NCBI GenBank assembly: GCA_001310455.1
Contig: BAXG01000006.1
Span: 98,800-162,799 of the forward strand
Direction of reading: 5' to 3'
Length of the DNA: 64,000 bases
Origin: Photobacterium sp. JCM 19050
Lineage (GTDB): Bacteria; Pseudomonadota; Gammaproteobacteria; Enterobacterales; Vibrionaceae
In this document: positions 39,479 through 48,970 of the stretch, in pieces
Layout: each line of letters starts with the position of its first letter
Numbering within the stretch: position 1 is the stretch's first letter
Notes under the pieces: generated by a model
Seen by the model: only the letters and a program-made list of their open reading frames with translations
The model's database searches: none
What the model was told of the DNA's origin: nothing
Made by a program: the position numbers and the translations under genes

Positions 39479-40426
39479 ATGACTAATATCCTCGATTCGG
39501 TTGATTCGCGCACGCGCTTGGTAGGTGAAAACAGACTGGAACTTTTGATTTTCCAGCTGAGCACCACACAATTGTTCGCGATAAATGTGTTCAAGGTTCG
39601 CGAAGTACTTAAAATTCCTCGTTTAAACCAACTGCCCGGTTCCCATCACAACGTGATTGGTGTTGCCACCATAAGGGGTCATTCCATCCCAGTCATTGAC
39701 CTTCGTCAGTCTATTGGCATGCGAAAGCTCGAAGTGACGGAAGATTGCAACATGATAGTCACCGAGTATAACCGCACTGTTCAGGGGTTCCTGGTGGGAC
39801 AGGTAGTGAACATCCAAAACATGGGTTGGGACCAGATTATGGAACCGCCAGAAGGTGCAGGGCGTTCGAATTACCTGACAGCTATCACCCGGCTTGAACA
39901 TGAAGGCCAAGAAAAACTTGTCGAGATTATCGATGTTGAAAAGGTTTTGGCTGAAATTGTTACCTACGACATCGAAATTTCTGAGGATGTTCTGGATACG
40001 TCATTGTCAGCGTTTCTGGTTGGTCAAAAAGTGTTGGTTGCTGACGACTCGTCCACAGCCCGCTCGTTAGTCGTTCAGACTCTGGGGCAGTTGGGTGTCG
40101 AATGCATTGAATGTGAAAACGGACAGCAAGCCCTGGATCTGTTGAAAGGTTGGTGTGATGAAGGTAAGAAAGTCACAGATGAAATTCTGCTGATGATTAC
40201 CGATGCGGAAATGCCAAAAATGGACGGCTACAAACTGACCTATGAGATTCGTAGCGACAACCGCATGAGCGACCTGTTTGTTGCGCTCAACACTTCTTTG
40301 AGCGGAAGCTTCAACGAAGCCATGGTAGAGAAGGTGGGTTGCAACCGCTTTATCTCGAAATTCCAGCCAGATTTGCTGGTTGATGTGGTGCAAGAGCGTG
40401 CCAGAGAAATACTCGGTCACAAATAA
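39479..40426 (+). CDS. cheV: CheV chemotaxis coupling protein, copy 2
   Basis: A 315-residue intact CheW-receiver fusion. The CheW part runs to about 165 (LLIFQLSTTQLFAINVFKVREVLK, HHNVIGVATIRGHSIPVIDL). The receiver has DDSSTARS and acceptor Asp in MITDAEMPKMDG. It is transcribed away from the first cheV across a 276-base gap and differs clearly from it in sequence, so the two are old paralogues that may couple different receptor sets. Ends at a strong terminator. Confidence 0.93.
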   Translation: MTNILDSVDSRTRLVGENRLELLIFQLSTTQLFAINVFKVREVLKIPRLNQLPGSHHNVIGVATIRGHSIPVIDLRQSIGMRKLEVTEDCNMIVTEYNRTVQGFLVGQVVNIQNMGWDQIMEPPEGAGRSNYLTAITRLEHEGQEKLVEIIDVEKVLAEIVTYDIEISEDVLDTSLSAFLVGQKVLVADDSSTARSLVVQTLGQLGVECIECENGQQALDLLKGWCDEGKKVTDEILLMITDAEMPKMDGYKLTYEIRSDNRMSDLFVALNTSLSGSFNEAMVEKVGCNRFISKFQPDLLVDVVQERAREILGHK

Positions 40427-40441
40427 ACGATCCATATGACA

Positions 40442-40466
40442 AAAAAGCAGCATCAGGCTGCTTTTT
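40442..40466 (+). terminator. Rho-independent terminator after cheV copy 2
   Basis: AAAAAGCAGC pairs perfectly with GCTGCTTTTT around a five-base loop; the T run is built into the stem. Confidence 0.88.
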
Positions 40467-40507
40467 GTTGAAGTAACAGGGAAGCAATACGGCGACAAGG
40501 AAGTGCG

Positions 40508-40990
40508 ATGAAATGGTTATACCTTCTCAGACATGCTAAATCGAGCTGGGACAATCCGGGGTTGAAAGATCACGATCGCCCTCTAAACGGACGAGGAAAG
40601 AAAAACGTACCTGAGATGGTGCGCCGATTAAACCGTTGGTTGGTGCTTCCTGATATTATTTACAGCAGTTCTGCGGTCAGAGCGGAGTCAACTGCAAAGG
40701 TATTTGCAACCGGGCTCAATTCCCGCCCCAAATTAGAGATCAGGAAAAGCCTTTACACTGAAGTTTCTGCTGAGCTGTTATCTCAAATCAAGCAATTTGA
40801 TGAAAGCTATGACAATGCAATGTTGGTGGGGCATAACCCGGCGTTGAATGAGCTGGCGAACCGCTTTGGCTTTGACGTAGATAATCTCCCAACCTGCAGC
40901 ATTGTGATCATTCGGATCGATGCTGATAACTGGCAGGACGTAGGGAAGGCAAAATGGCAATTCCTGTTCCACGACTACCCTAAATTTTGA
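40508..40990 (+). CDS. SixA-type histidine phosphatase
   Basis: A 160-residue histidine-phosphatase (phosphoglycerate mutase superfamily) protein. The catalytic RHG-type motif is RHAKSSW at residues 8-14, the second His is in VGHNPALNEL and conserved Arg residues occur at DRPLNGRGK. Close to SixA, which dephosphorylates His residues of phosphotransfer proteins. That would fit a nearby hybrid kinase that needs an Hpt partner, but this link is only positional. The start ATG 40508 has AAGGA upstream. Intact. Confidence 0.88.
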   Translation: MKWLYLLRHAKSSWDNPGLKDHDRPLNGRGKKNVPEMVRRLNRWLVLPDIIYSSSAVRAESTAKVFATGLNSRPKLEIRKSLYTEVSAELLSQIKQFDESYDNAMLVGHNPALNELANRFGFDVDNLPTCSIVIIRIDADNWQDVGKAKWQFLFHDYPKF

Positions 40991-41228
40991 TGGATTAAAA
41001 CCCAATTCCGTATGACTTTTGTGCATTATTAGAGAGACAGTTATCTACTGTTTCTGTGGATAAGTGCGTTGATGAGTTTAGGGTGATGGTTTTAATATAT
41101 TGAAAATAAAAGGAAAAAATCACAAATCTTGAAATTGATGCATTTTTGCGCACATGCATAAATGTGACATCGGTATGACAATTTTACTTCCGGGTTTTTC
41201 CAACAATATCAAGACTTGATCCTGTTTT

Positions 41229-42251
41229 TTACCTCGGCTTTTCGGTAGTCAGCGTTTCCTCCTCAATGTAAAACCGATGTAGGTTTCGTTGGCACAATAC
41301 CTGTATCGCTTCTGGGTTGACCAAACCTACAGGCTGCTGTCCTTTCAGAGCGTCTTTTACTGACTTCACGCACCGCTTGCCAATTTCATTCATGCTGTTG
41401 AAAGACATCCCCGCAATATGTGGCGTGATATGGAGGTTCGGGGTGGAAAGAATGGGTGAGTCTTCCGGAAGTGGGTGCTGGTGGTGAACGTCCAATACTG
41501 CTGCGCCGAGTTTTCCTTTGTTGAGCGCTTTAATGACCGCATCAATCTCCAGAATGGGGCCCCGCGCAACATTGACCAAAATGGCCGATGGAGACATCAG
41601 CGAAAGGAAATTAGCGTCAATCATTCCCCGGGTTTGTTCTGTCAGCGGGCAGGCGATAACGACAGCGTCAACCTGCGCGGCGAGCTCCGGTAGCCCAAGG
41701 AATTGATATGACGGATGTTCAGGAAGGGTTCGGGTATGGATAAGTACCGTACAGCCCATTGCATCAAGGAGGGTTGCCAGCCGCTGACCTATTGCTCCAA
41801 AGCCAATGATGCCAACGGTCGAACCGGATAATTCCAGTCCATTTACTGCCAGTGAACGTCCTTGAAACCAACCTGTATGACAGTATGGGGTTAATGCACT
41901 TCTGATGCCGGGTATAGACCGCCTGACAGTGAGCAGCATGCCAATAACATATTCAGCAACGGTATTCGCGTTGGCATTTGGGGTGTTGGTCACCAGAATG
42001 CCTTTTTCTGTTGCCCGGCTTACCGGAATCATGTCCAGCCCCACGCCATGCCTGGCAGCAATTGCGAGGTTGGGAGCATCATCAAAGATGTCTTCGGGCA
42101 GCGTTGTCCTGACGATCACCGCATTTGCTTCTTTGATGGCTTTACGAAGTTCATCCGGTGTTTCACTTTCCGGTAACCTGACATCCGCCCATTCAGACAA
42201 AGACTGTTGGACGTTTTCCTGCATGGCCTGTGTGGTGACAACGATGGGCAC
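41229..42251 (-). CDS. D-isomer specific 2-hydroxyacid dehydrogenase
   Basis: A 340-residue NAD(P)-dependent oxidoreductase. The nucleotide motif is GIIGFGAIGQRL; the catalytic triad is seen as Arg in VNVARGP, Glu in HQHPLPEDSP and His in TPHIAG. Substrate candidates are 2-keto or hydroxy acids from the sugar-acid pathway beside it (for example glyoxylate, hydroxypyruvate or a 2-keto sugar acid). It ends the minus-strand cluster that begins with the binding protein at 51230 and follows the regulator by about 40 bases. Intact. Confidence 0.88.
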   Translation of the reverse strand: MPIVVTTQAMQENVQQSLSEWADVRLPESETPDELRKAIKEANAVIVRTTLPEDIFDDAPNLAIAARHGVGLDMIPVSRATEKGILVTNTPNANANTVAEYVIGMLLTVRRSIPGIRSALTPYCHTGWFQGRSLAVNGLELSGSTVGIIGFGAIGQRLATLLDAMGCTVLIHTRTLPEHPSYQFLGLPELAAQVDAVVIACPLTEQTRGMIDANFLSLMSPSAILVNVARGPILEIDAVIKALNKGKLGAAVLDVHHQHPLPEDSPILSTPNLHITPHIAGMSFNSMNEIGKRCVKSVKDALKGQQPVGLVNPEAIQVLCQRNLHRFYIEEETLTTEKPR

Positions 42252-42289
42252 TTATGTCTTTCAGCCATGGCACTTTCCCTATTCGGTTT

Positions 42290-42974
42290 CTATATTTTGA
42301 CTGAGCTGCTCAAAGTATTCACCGACGCTACCAGATGCTCTTCCAGAAGCGAAACGGCTTTTTCTTCATCGCGGTCTTCTACGGCTTCGCACAGGCGGAC
42401 GTGCTGACGATGTGAACGCAGGTTCTGTTCCGGGTCTGCAAAAAACACATCCCGCCGGCGTTTGGACATCCGGTAGAAAGAGGCTACGAAGTGGGTCAGT
42501 ACGGGATTGTGCGCAGCAGTTATCAGTGCGAGGTGGAATTTGGGATCCAGGTTCGCAAGGTTTCCCCCCTCAAGGAGAGTGGCCTGGCTTTCACGGAGAG
42601 CATCGTGAATGCGGGCAAGATCGTGATTAGTTCGACGCCGGCAGGCGAGTTTGATGGCTTCCAGCTCAAGGAGTGAGCGTATTTCAACGGCGTGGAGGAT
42701 TTGTTCATGGCTGATGGGAAGGCCGGCTTCTTCCATCAATACCAGGCATTCAATACTGCGCTGCAATGGGTCGGGGTGAACGTAAATTCCCGAACGTGGC
42801 CTTAATTCCACCACGCCAAGAGCATCGAGCCGGTTAAGGGCGGTACGGATGGAAACCCGGCTGGTTCCAAAGCGTTCCGCAAGCTCCCTTTCTGTCGGGA
42901 GCCGGTCTCCAGCTGAATTCCTCATGATGGATGAGGTGAAGCAATTGAAATAACGGGGATGATTCTTCCGTCAT
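42290..42974 (-). CDS. GntR/FadR-family transcription regulator (frameshifted start)
   Basis: An N-terminal winged helix (DRLPTERELAERFGTSRVSIRTALNRL) and a C-terminal FCD-type helical ligand domain (EQILHAVEIRSLLELEAIKLA, SHRQHVRLCEAVEDRD). The visible frame starts at ATG 42925, too late for the first helix. The other frame supplies MTEESSPLFQLLHLIHH from ATG 42974 behind AGAGAAGAG; the join is near 42905, leading into SAGDRLPTE. About 227 residues joined. It probably controls the surrounding uptake/catabolic genes in response to a sugar-acid metabolite. Confidence 0.87.
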
Positions 42975-42998
42975 AAAGCTCTTCTCTTTGTTTTGTTT

Positions 42999-44162
42999 TT
43001 AAACGCTGTATTTCCTAACATAATCTTCTCTGACAGTGATCCCAAGCCCGGGACGGTCCGGGATATCAATTTTGCCGTTTACAACAGTAAAGCTTTCTTC
43101 AATCAGGTCATGGATCAGCGGGTTTGCACCAAGTGAAAATTCAACAGTGAACCCCGCTGAGCTCGCTGACAACAAGTGAAGGCCGGCAGAAAAAGCCGGT
43201 GCGCCGGTCCACAGGTGGGGGGCGAACCGCAAGTTGGCAGCTTCACAAAGGGCCGCTATCTTCCGGGTTTCGGTGATCCCGCCACAAATAGCCGGGTCAG
43301 GCTGAACAATATCAACTGCACGGGCTTCAATGAGATCTCTGAATTCGAACCGGGTTGATGCGCTTTCCCCTGCAGATATGGCGATGTGTGTTGATGCGCG
43401 CACCTCGGCCATGCCCCGGACATCATCTGCGGCGACAGGCTCTTCAAACCATCCGACACCGAGGTCCCTGACCAGGTGGCAAAAGGTTTTGGCCTGGCTG
43501 ACGGTAAAGGTTCCGTGGGCGTCGCAACAGATTTCAATATCCGGTCCCAGTGCTTTTCTGGCAGCGGCGACCCGGGCTGCTGAGATTTCGGCAGAGCCAT
43601 CCTGAACGCCAACCCGCATTTTCAATGTTTTAAACTGGCCGACATCCCGGTAGCGCGACATTTCTTCGCCAATGTGCGATGCGTCAGTCCAGCCACCTGA
43701 GCCGTATGCGGGGAACGAATCAGCCCTTTTACCACCAAGCAACTGGTGGACGGGCAGGCCGGTGGATTTCCCAAAGAGATCCCAAAGGGCGATATCAATG
43801 GCGGAAATAGCCGACACAGTGATTCCGCGACGAGACATGACCGGGAAAACATGACCGTATTTAAGCGCATGGTGCTGCCGGGTTCCGTTATAAAGCGTGT
43901 CCCATATCAGGGTGATGTTCCTCGAATCCATCCCAGTAATGACGGGGGCAATTTCGTTTTCAATGTATTGACAGATACTTTGGTGGTTTCCAATGCTGCC
44001 GGCAGACATCCTTCCTTCCCCCCAACCGGAAAGGCCGTTTTCAAGCGTGATTTTCACCAACGCCGTCTGAAAAGCACTGGCTACACCGAAGTCACTGACA
44101 TGTTGTTGTGATTTAGGGATGGGAACCCGGAGGTTAAAAGCTTCAACCTTTGTTATTTTCAT
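42999..44162 (-). CDS. Enolase-superfamily sugar-acid dehydratase/racemase (MR/MLE family)
   Basis: The product is 387 residues with the mandelate racemase/muconate lactonizing fold. The N-terminal capping domain (about 1-125) precedes a barrel with metal ligands Asp in CCDAHGTF, Glu in GWFEEPVA and Glu in ISAGESAST. LKMRVGV supplies the position of the KxK base, and HLWTG near the C-terminus offers a His. Such enzymes dehydrate aldonic or uronic-type acids or racemise/epimerise them. The substrate cannot be read from sequence. Intact, 10 bases after the VOC gene. Confidence 0.88.
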   Translation of the reverse strand: MKITKVEAFNLRVPIPKSQQHVSDFGVASAFQTALVKITLENGLSGWGEGRMSAGSIGNHQSICQYIENEIAPVITGMDSRNITLIWDTLYNGTRQHHALKYGHVFPVMSRRGITVSAISAIDIALWDLFGKSTGLPVHQLLGGKRADSFPAYGSGGWTDASHIGEEMSRYRDVGQFKTLKMRVGVQDGSAEISAARVAAARKALGPDIEICCDAHGTFTVSQAKTFCHLVRDLGVGWFEEPVAADDVRGMAEVRASTHIAISAGESASTRFEFRDLIEARAVDIVQPDPAICGGITETRKIAALCEAANLRFAPHLWTGAPAFSAGLHLLSASSAGFTVEFSLGANPLIHDLIEESFTVVNGKIDIPDRPGLGITVREDYVRKYSV

Positions 44163-44171
44163 ATCTGCCCC

Positions 44172-44684
44172 TTAGCGCACCTGTTTAACCTTTTCAGCAA
44201 GATTTTGGTAGCAGGACTCCTCGAACCAACGTTCTTTGGGTTGGTATTGTGTTTCTTCCGACACTTCAGTGCTGACATCATCCGATTCAGTCGCTACATC
44301 AAATATCAGCTCAAGCATGACCCCGTTCGGGTCATAGACAAAAAGCTGTGCCAGAGTCGTGTCGGGAACGCGGTTCTCCCGAAAAGGCAGGCCGGTTTCG
44401 ACAAAACGCTGCCGATAGGCATGGTAGCCATGAGCAACCATAGAAACGTGGTCAACCACACCGGTGCCTTCAGCGAAATAGCCGGTTTCATCTTTTGCCG
44501 CATCACCGGCATAAACATGAATGGAAGGGGCCAGGTCGGTCAGCGAGGGTTTTATCCATGCGCCGGGAAAGCCAAATGGCGGACGCTTGGCAAGGTGCAT
44601 CCCAAGCACATGGGTATAAAACGTGATGGTTCCGTCCAAATCCCGCGTACGAACGGCTACATGAAAAAGCGCACCAATCATCAT
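44172..44684 (-). CDS. VOC-superfamily (glyoxalase-like) protein
   Basis: A 170-residue protein with paired beta-alpha-beta-beta-beta units: LFHVAVRTRDLDGTITFYTHVLGM at the N-terminus and DHVSMVAHGYHAYRQRF, then FVYDPNGVMLELIF with the usual final Glu metal ligand. A metal-dependent lyase, isomerase or dioxygenase role is possible. The C-terminal 40 residues, acidic then Gln/Lys-rich, extend beyond the fold. It sits between the epimerase-like and MR/MLE genes, so it probably acts on the same carbon route. Start MM after AGGTAGGT. Intact. Confidence 0.83.
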   Translation of the reverse strand: MMIGALFHVAVRTRDLDGTITFYTHVLGMHLAKRPPFGFPGAWIKPSLTDLAPSIHVYAGDAAKDETGYFAEGTGVVDHVSMVAHGYHAYRQRFVETGLPFRENRVPDTTLAQLFVYDPNGVMLELIFDVATESDDVSTEVSEETQYQPKERWFEESCYQNLAEKVKQVR

Positions 44685-44728
44685 AATGACCTACCTTAAT
44701 TCCTTTTCAGCCTTGATTGCACTGCCAA

Positions 44729-45614
44729 TCACAACAGTGGTTTTAACAGGCGCACGGAGCTTTCAAACATAGACGTGTAAAACTTGTCTGAAAGCAGGTT
44801 TGAACCGTGGTCAACGATGAACTGGTAAAGCTCCGGCGGCACATCTTTCGGATCGGTTTCAACCTGGTCCGGGCCGTATCGCAACTGGGGGGAGCGGTCG
44901 ATGGTTGGCATGAACTCCAACGCCAGGCAATCGTCGTACTACGGCGTGCAGGGTATTAAGCAGTGCAGGCCAGTCGATTTGTCCCATCCCCGGAGCAAAG
45001 CGGTTATTGTCTGCAATATGGACGTTAACCAGCCTGTCTTTGCACTGGTAAAAAGGACGGTGGAGATCGGCTTCTTCCATGTGCATGTGGAAAACATCCA
45101 GCGTGACACCACAGTTTGGACCCACCTGCTCAGCCAGTGCATATGCCTGGTCGCCCCGGTTAATGAGGTATGCTTCAAAGCGATTAAGCGGTTCGATCCC
45201 TAACTGGATACCTTCTTTTTCCGCATGCCCATACAGTTCCCTGAGGCCATCCACCAGCCATTCCCATTCCTGTTCCGGCGTGCTGTCCGGTACAACCTTT
45301 CCGACGGTACAAGGAACAACAGTGGTGAAAGTGCCGCCAAGCTCTTTGCTCATGGTCACCACGGTTTTCATAAATTCCACCGTTTTTTCCCGTTGAGAAA
45401 AGTCTGCGGCGCAGAGGTTTCTCTCTCCCAGGGTGAGGGTGACCACACCGGCGCAACTGACGTTGTTTGCTTTCAGAAGCGCCTCGACTTCGGCAGAAGA
45501 ATACCAGTCTGGTTCGCCTGCAAGCTCAATAGCGCCGATACCAACCTGCGCGCAGCGTTCGATACTGCGCTTTATGGGTTCGGGTCTCATCCAGGTGTGT
45601 GCTGTTAATCTCAT
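44729..45614 (-). CDS. Sugar phosphate isomerase/epimerase-like TIM-barrel protein (frameshifted)
   Basis: An AP-endonuclease-2-fold protein (IolE/DTE-like), about 295 residues joined. Metal-site-type residues are Glu in GIEPLNRFE, Asp/His in VTLDVFHMHMEE, His in VNVHIADNNR and Glu in LALEFMPTI. The frame breaks near 44945, giving YDDCLALEF after LNTLHAV. Start at ATG 45614 (MRLTAHTW) after AAGGA; the upstream 32 codons overlap the ATPase 3' region and are rejected. Likely a ketose 3-epimerase or sugar-acid isomerase serving the adjacent transporter. Confidence 0.85.
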
Positions 45615-45657
45615 GACATTGTCCTTCCATAGTGTTTGTTTGAGGCTGCTTTGGGCG

Positions 45658-46704
45658 TCAGGACCCGCGTTGTGTTTGGGAATGCCGCTGCTGCCCGTCC
45701 TTTGCATCAAATAAATGGTAGTTGCTTAAATTGGCAGACAACTGATACCGACGCCCTGTCTCGAAGCGTTCGCTGCTGCTGACCGACGCTTTGATAAGTT
45801 GCCCGCTGTGTTCAAATGTCAGTACCTGTTCCGCCCCCAGATATTCAACGGAGATAAGTGGAGTATCCCCATTGGCTCGTACGTCAAGGTGTTCAGGCCG
45901 GATACCCAGGAGAGTGTTATCAGAAAGTGTTGAAGGAAGCGGGGCCAGCAATGCCCGGGCGTGGGACGTGCTGAGGAAGTTCATACGAGGGTTTCCAACC
46001 AGTCCGGCGACGAAGGCATTATTGGGGTAATGGTAGATTTCGTCTGGTGTCCCAAGTTGTTCCAGACAGCCGTTATTAATAACGGCGATACGGTCACCAA
46101 GGCTGAGTGCCTCAGTCTGGTCGTGCGTAACCAGTACGATGGTTGCACCCAGGTCACGCTGCAATGCCCTCAGTTCCAACCGCAGGGACTCCCGCAGTTT
46201 GGCATCCAGATTAGAAAGCGGTTCATCCATAAGAAAAAGGCGTGGGGAGCGAACAAGGGCCCGGCCAAGGGCTACTCGTTGCATTTCACCGCCTGATAAT
46301 GTCTGTGTACGCACATCCAGACGATGTTCAATTTTCAGAATTGAAGCCGTTCGGGTGATTTTCTTTTCAATTTCGGTAGGGGTGAAGTCACGCCCCGGCG
46401 CTTTTAATGGGAAGGCAAGGTTCTCCCGCACAGTCAGGTTGGGATAAAGGGAATATTGCTGGAATACCATGGCAACATCCCGCTCAGCAGGAGGCATGTT
46501 ATTGATCTTCTCACCGTCCAGAAGCAGTTTGCCGGCATCAGGAGTAGTGAGCCCTGCAATGGTACGAAGCAGGGTAGTTTTACCGGCTCCGGTTGGGCCG
46601 AGTACAACGAAAAACTCCCCGTCTTTGATATCCAGTGACAAATTATCCAACGCTCGGGCGCTGTCGAAGGTTTTGGTGAGGTGTTCAATCGTCAGAGCTG
46701 ACAT
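45658..46704 (-). CDS. Carbohydrate ABC transporter ATPase 2 (MalK/UgpC-like)
   Basis: A 348-residue ATPase. Walker A is GPTGAGKTT, Q-loop FQQYSL, signature LSGGEMQRV, Walker B LFLMDEPLSNLDAK and H-loop VTHDQ, followed by a TOBE/OB regulatory domain from about 240. Start at ATG 46704 (MSALTIEHLTK). The longer open frame of 35 codons lies in the upstream ATPase gene and is rejected. One of two ATPases here, so the transporter probably uses a heterodimer, as in the glycerol GlpST type. Confidence 0.92.
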   Translation of the reverse strand: MSALTIEHLTKTFDSARALDNLSLDIKDGEFFVVLGPTGAGKTTLLRTIAGLTTPDAGKLLLDGEKINNMPPAERDVAMVFQQYSLYPNLTVRENLAFPLKAPGRDFTPTEIEKKITRTASILKIEHRLDVRTQTLSGGEMQRVALGRALVRSPRLFLMDEPLSNLDAKLRESLRLELRALQRDLGATIVLVTHDQTEALSLGDRIAVINNGCLEQLGTPDEIYHYPNNAFVAGLVGNPRMNFLSTSHARALLAPLPSTLSDNTLLGIRPEHLDVRANGDTPLISVEYLGAEQVLTFEHSGQLIKASVSSSERFETGRRYQLSANLSNYHLFDAKDGQQRHSQTQRGS

Positions 46705-46714
46705 ATAACCTCCG

Positions 46715-47800
46715 TTAACCTGCCGGGTGCAGTGACATGCCACTGACCGCATCAAACAATCGGATATAGGCTGGATTGAAAGCAAGCTTAACCCAATCGC
46801 CCGGGGCAATATCCGGAGAGGCTTCCCGCAGGTAAAGCTGGTGGTTGCCTGTATCTGCTGCGATCACTTTGTAAGGACCGTGGTTTTCGACCGCTGCTAT
46901 CCGGGCAGGGATACCTTTATCAGTGCGCAGGATGTGCTCAGGACGAATGCCAATAAGCACCCGGTTCTCATGGCCGAAACAGAGGGGTTGCAACGTCGGT
47001 GGCAGCGGCACGGACGTATCACTGCCTTCCGGAATGAAGTGTGCTTGACCATTTTGGGCAACCAGGCTCGCCGGGATAATGTTCATTGCCGGTGCCCCGA
47101 CAAATTGGGCAACATAGGTGTTCGCCGGCCTGAGGTAGATATCTTCCGGTTCACCGACTTGCTGCAACCTGCCATTGTGCATTACCGCAATCAGGTCGGA
47201 CATACCCATGGCTTCTACCTGGTCATGGGTGACATAGACGGTGGTTGTGCGACGTTTTAAGTGTAAAGCCCGCAGCTCACCACGAAGTTGCTCCCGAAGT
47301 GTCGCATCAAGCGCACCGATGGGCTCATCCATCAACAGGGCTTTGGGTTCACGGACTAGTGCCCGGGCAATAGCGACCCGCTGCATGTCCCCGCCGGAAA
47401 GCGCTGAGGGTTTCTTTTCCAGCAGGCCGTTAATACCCAGTAATGCCGAAACATCAGTAACCCGGGTTCGAATATCGCTTTTATTCAGCCCGACAGCCCG
47501 GAGAGGGAAGCTGATGTTGTCGGCCGCGCTCAGGTGCGGGTAAAGCGAGTAAAGCTGAAATACAAAGGCAATGTCCCGCTCTGCTGGTTTTAACCGGTCA
47601 GCCTGACGATCACCAATAAAGATGTTGCCGGAGGTAAAGGTTTCCAGCCCGGCAATTGCCCGGAGTGTTGTGGTCTTGCCACATCCGGACGCGCCCAACA
47701 GCGAGAAAAAACAGCCGTCAGGGATAGTCAGGTTGAGATCATTGATCACCTGAACGTCATTAAAGTATTTTTCTGCACGTCGAATTCGAATTTCACTCAT
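46715..47800 (-). CDS. Carbohydrate ABC transporter ATPase 1 (MalK/UgpC-like)
   Basis: The product is 361 residues with Walker A GASGCGKTT, Q-loop FQLYSL, signature LSGGDMQRV, Walker B LLMDEPIGALDA, H-loop VTHDQVEAM and a C-terminal TOBE domain (LIGIRPEH). The start is ATG 47800 (MSEIRIRRAEKYF), overlapping the stop of the 67-residue membrane protein (ATGA). It differs clearly from the second ATPase, which suggests division of roles rather than a recent duplication. Confidence 0.92.
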   Translation of the reverse strand: MSEIRIRRAEKYFNDVQVINDLNLTIPDGCFFSLLGASGCGKTTTLRAIAGLETFTSGNIFIGDRQADRLKPAERDIAFVFQLYSLYPHLSAADNISFPLRAVGLNKSDIRTRVTDVSALLGINGLLEKKPSALSGGDMQRVAIARALVREPKALLMDEPIGALDATLREQLRGELRALHLKRRTTTVYVTHDQVEAMGMSDLIAVMHNGRLQQVGEPEDIYLRPANTYVAQFVGAPAMNIIPASLVAQNGQAHFIPEGSDTSVPLPPTLQPLCFGHENRVLIGIRPEHILRTDKGIPARIAAVENHGPYKVIAADTGNHQLYLREASPDIAPGDWVKLAFNPAYIRLFDAVSGMSLHPAG

Positions 47801-48003
47801 CACTGCCTCCCTGGCACGTTTGCCGGGCGCTGGGGGAGGCGAGAGAAAATGTTGTACATCACAAGCCCCACCAGCATGGTGGTGACGCTGTACCTGAACA
47901 GCAGGTGGAACCATGGCTGACAAAGGAAAATAAACCCGGTAACCATCACGGTCATACTCAGTGTTTCTAATTGCCTGGCGCGGGCAAGTATCCATGCTTT
48001 CAT
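47800..48003 (-). CDS. Small two-TM membrane protein in the ABC transporter operon
   Basis: A 67-residue protein with two hydrophobic helices (about 15-32 and 38-53) and a basic start and end (MKAWILARARQ, RLPQRPANVPGRQ). Its start overlaps the permease stop and its stop overlaps the ATPase start, each by four bases, which is strong evidence that it is translated. I do not know a named family. Position recalls the small membrane proteins of some polyol ABC operons; a role as an accessory transporter subunit is inference. Confidence 0.75.
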   Translation of the reverse strand: MKAWILARARQLETLSMTVMVTGFIFLCQPWFHLLFRYSVTTMLVGLVMYNIFSRLPQRPANVPGRQ

Positions 48004-48960
48004 CGTCTTACCGCTCCAAACGTTACGCCGCGTAGCAGGTGCTTTCGCAGCAAGAAGGTAAAGACAAATACCGGGATGAGGAAAAGCGTGGTTCCGGCTG
48101 CGATAGTGCCCCAGTCAATTAACCCTGAGCCGAGTTGTGCCGGTATAAAAGCCGGTGCTGTCTGGGCAGTTTTGTTGGTGAGCATCAGGGCGAACGCATA
48201 CTCGTTCCAGGCGGTAATAAAGCAAAACACCGATGTGGCAGCGATGCCGGTAACACACTCGGGCAGTGTGATCCGGAAAAAGACCTGAAGGCGAGGGTAG
48301 CCGTCTACCAATGCAGCATCTTCATATTCCACCGGTATTTCGTCGATAAAGCCTTTCATCAGCCAGGTCGCAAAAGAAACGTTGAATGCTGTGTAAAGGA
48401 TGATGAGCCGAGATGGCTGTCGATAAGCCCGACTGTCCTGAACATCAGAAATACCGGGATGGCGACCACAATGGGTGGCAGCATTCGGGTGGAGAGGATG
48501 AAAAACAGCCAGTCTTTCTCGCCAGGTACTTTGAAGCGGGAAAACCCGTACGCACACAGTGTCCCCATGGAAACAGCGAGAAAAGTGCTGGTAAGGCTAT
48601 GATGATGCTGTTGATAAACCTTGCGCCGTAACCGGATGAACGCACCTTTCCACTCCGGCTTTTGACGACGCGTTCACCGTCTTCCAGAATTTTTCGCTCC
48701 CACCAATTCGCACTGTCCAACTGTTCCTGGGTGACAGGTTTTCGCAGTTGCGCCCGCTTGGTAAAGGCTTTCACATAGGAGGTCGACTCAGGCTGGAAGA
48801 ACACTGTCGGGGGGACAGAAGTTGCTTCGGTGCGGCTTTTAAAACTTGTGCTGATTATCCAGTAAAGCGGAATCAGTGAAGCAACCAGTAAGGTAATCAC
48901 CGCCGCGATGGCAATCCGGTGCTGGATGGTGTTTATGAGTAAAGGGTTTTTATTGGCCAT
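48000..48960 (-). CDS. Carbohydrate ABC permease, MalG/UgpE-like (two frameshifts)
   Basis: About 320 residues joined from three frames. It has an N-terminal TM (AAVITLLVASLIPLYWIISTSFK), a periplasmic loop of over 60 residues with charged sequence, then TM segments and the EAA loop EYEDAALVDGYPRLQVFFRITLPE. Breaks occur near 48575 (INSIIIALPA to LCAYGFSRFKVPGEK) and near 48405 (IDSHLG to the LIILYTAFNVSF segment). Overlaps the small membrane protein by four bases. Confidence 0.87.
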
Positions 48961-48970
48961 GCTGTTCTCC

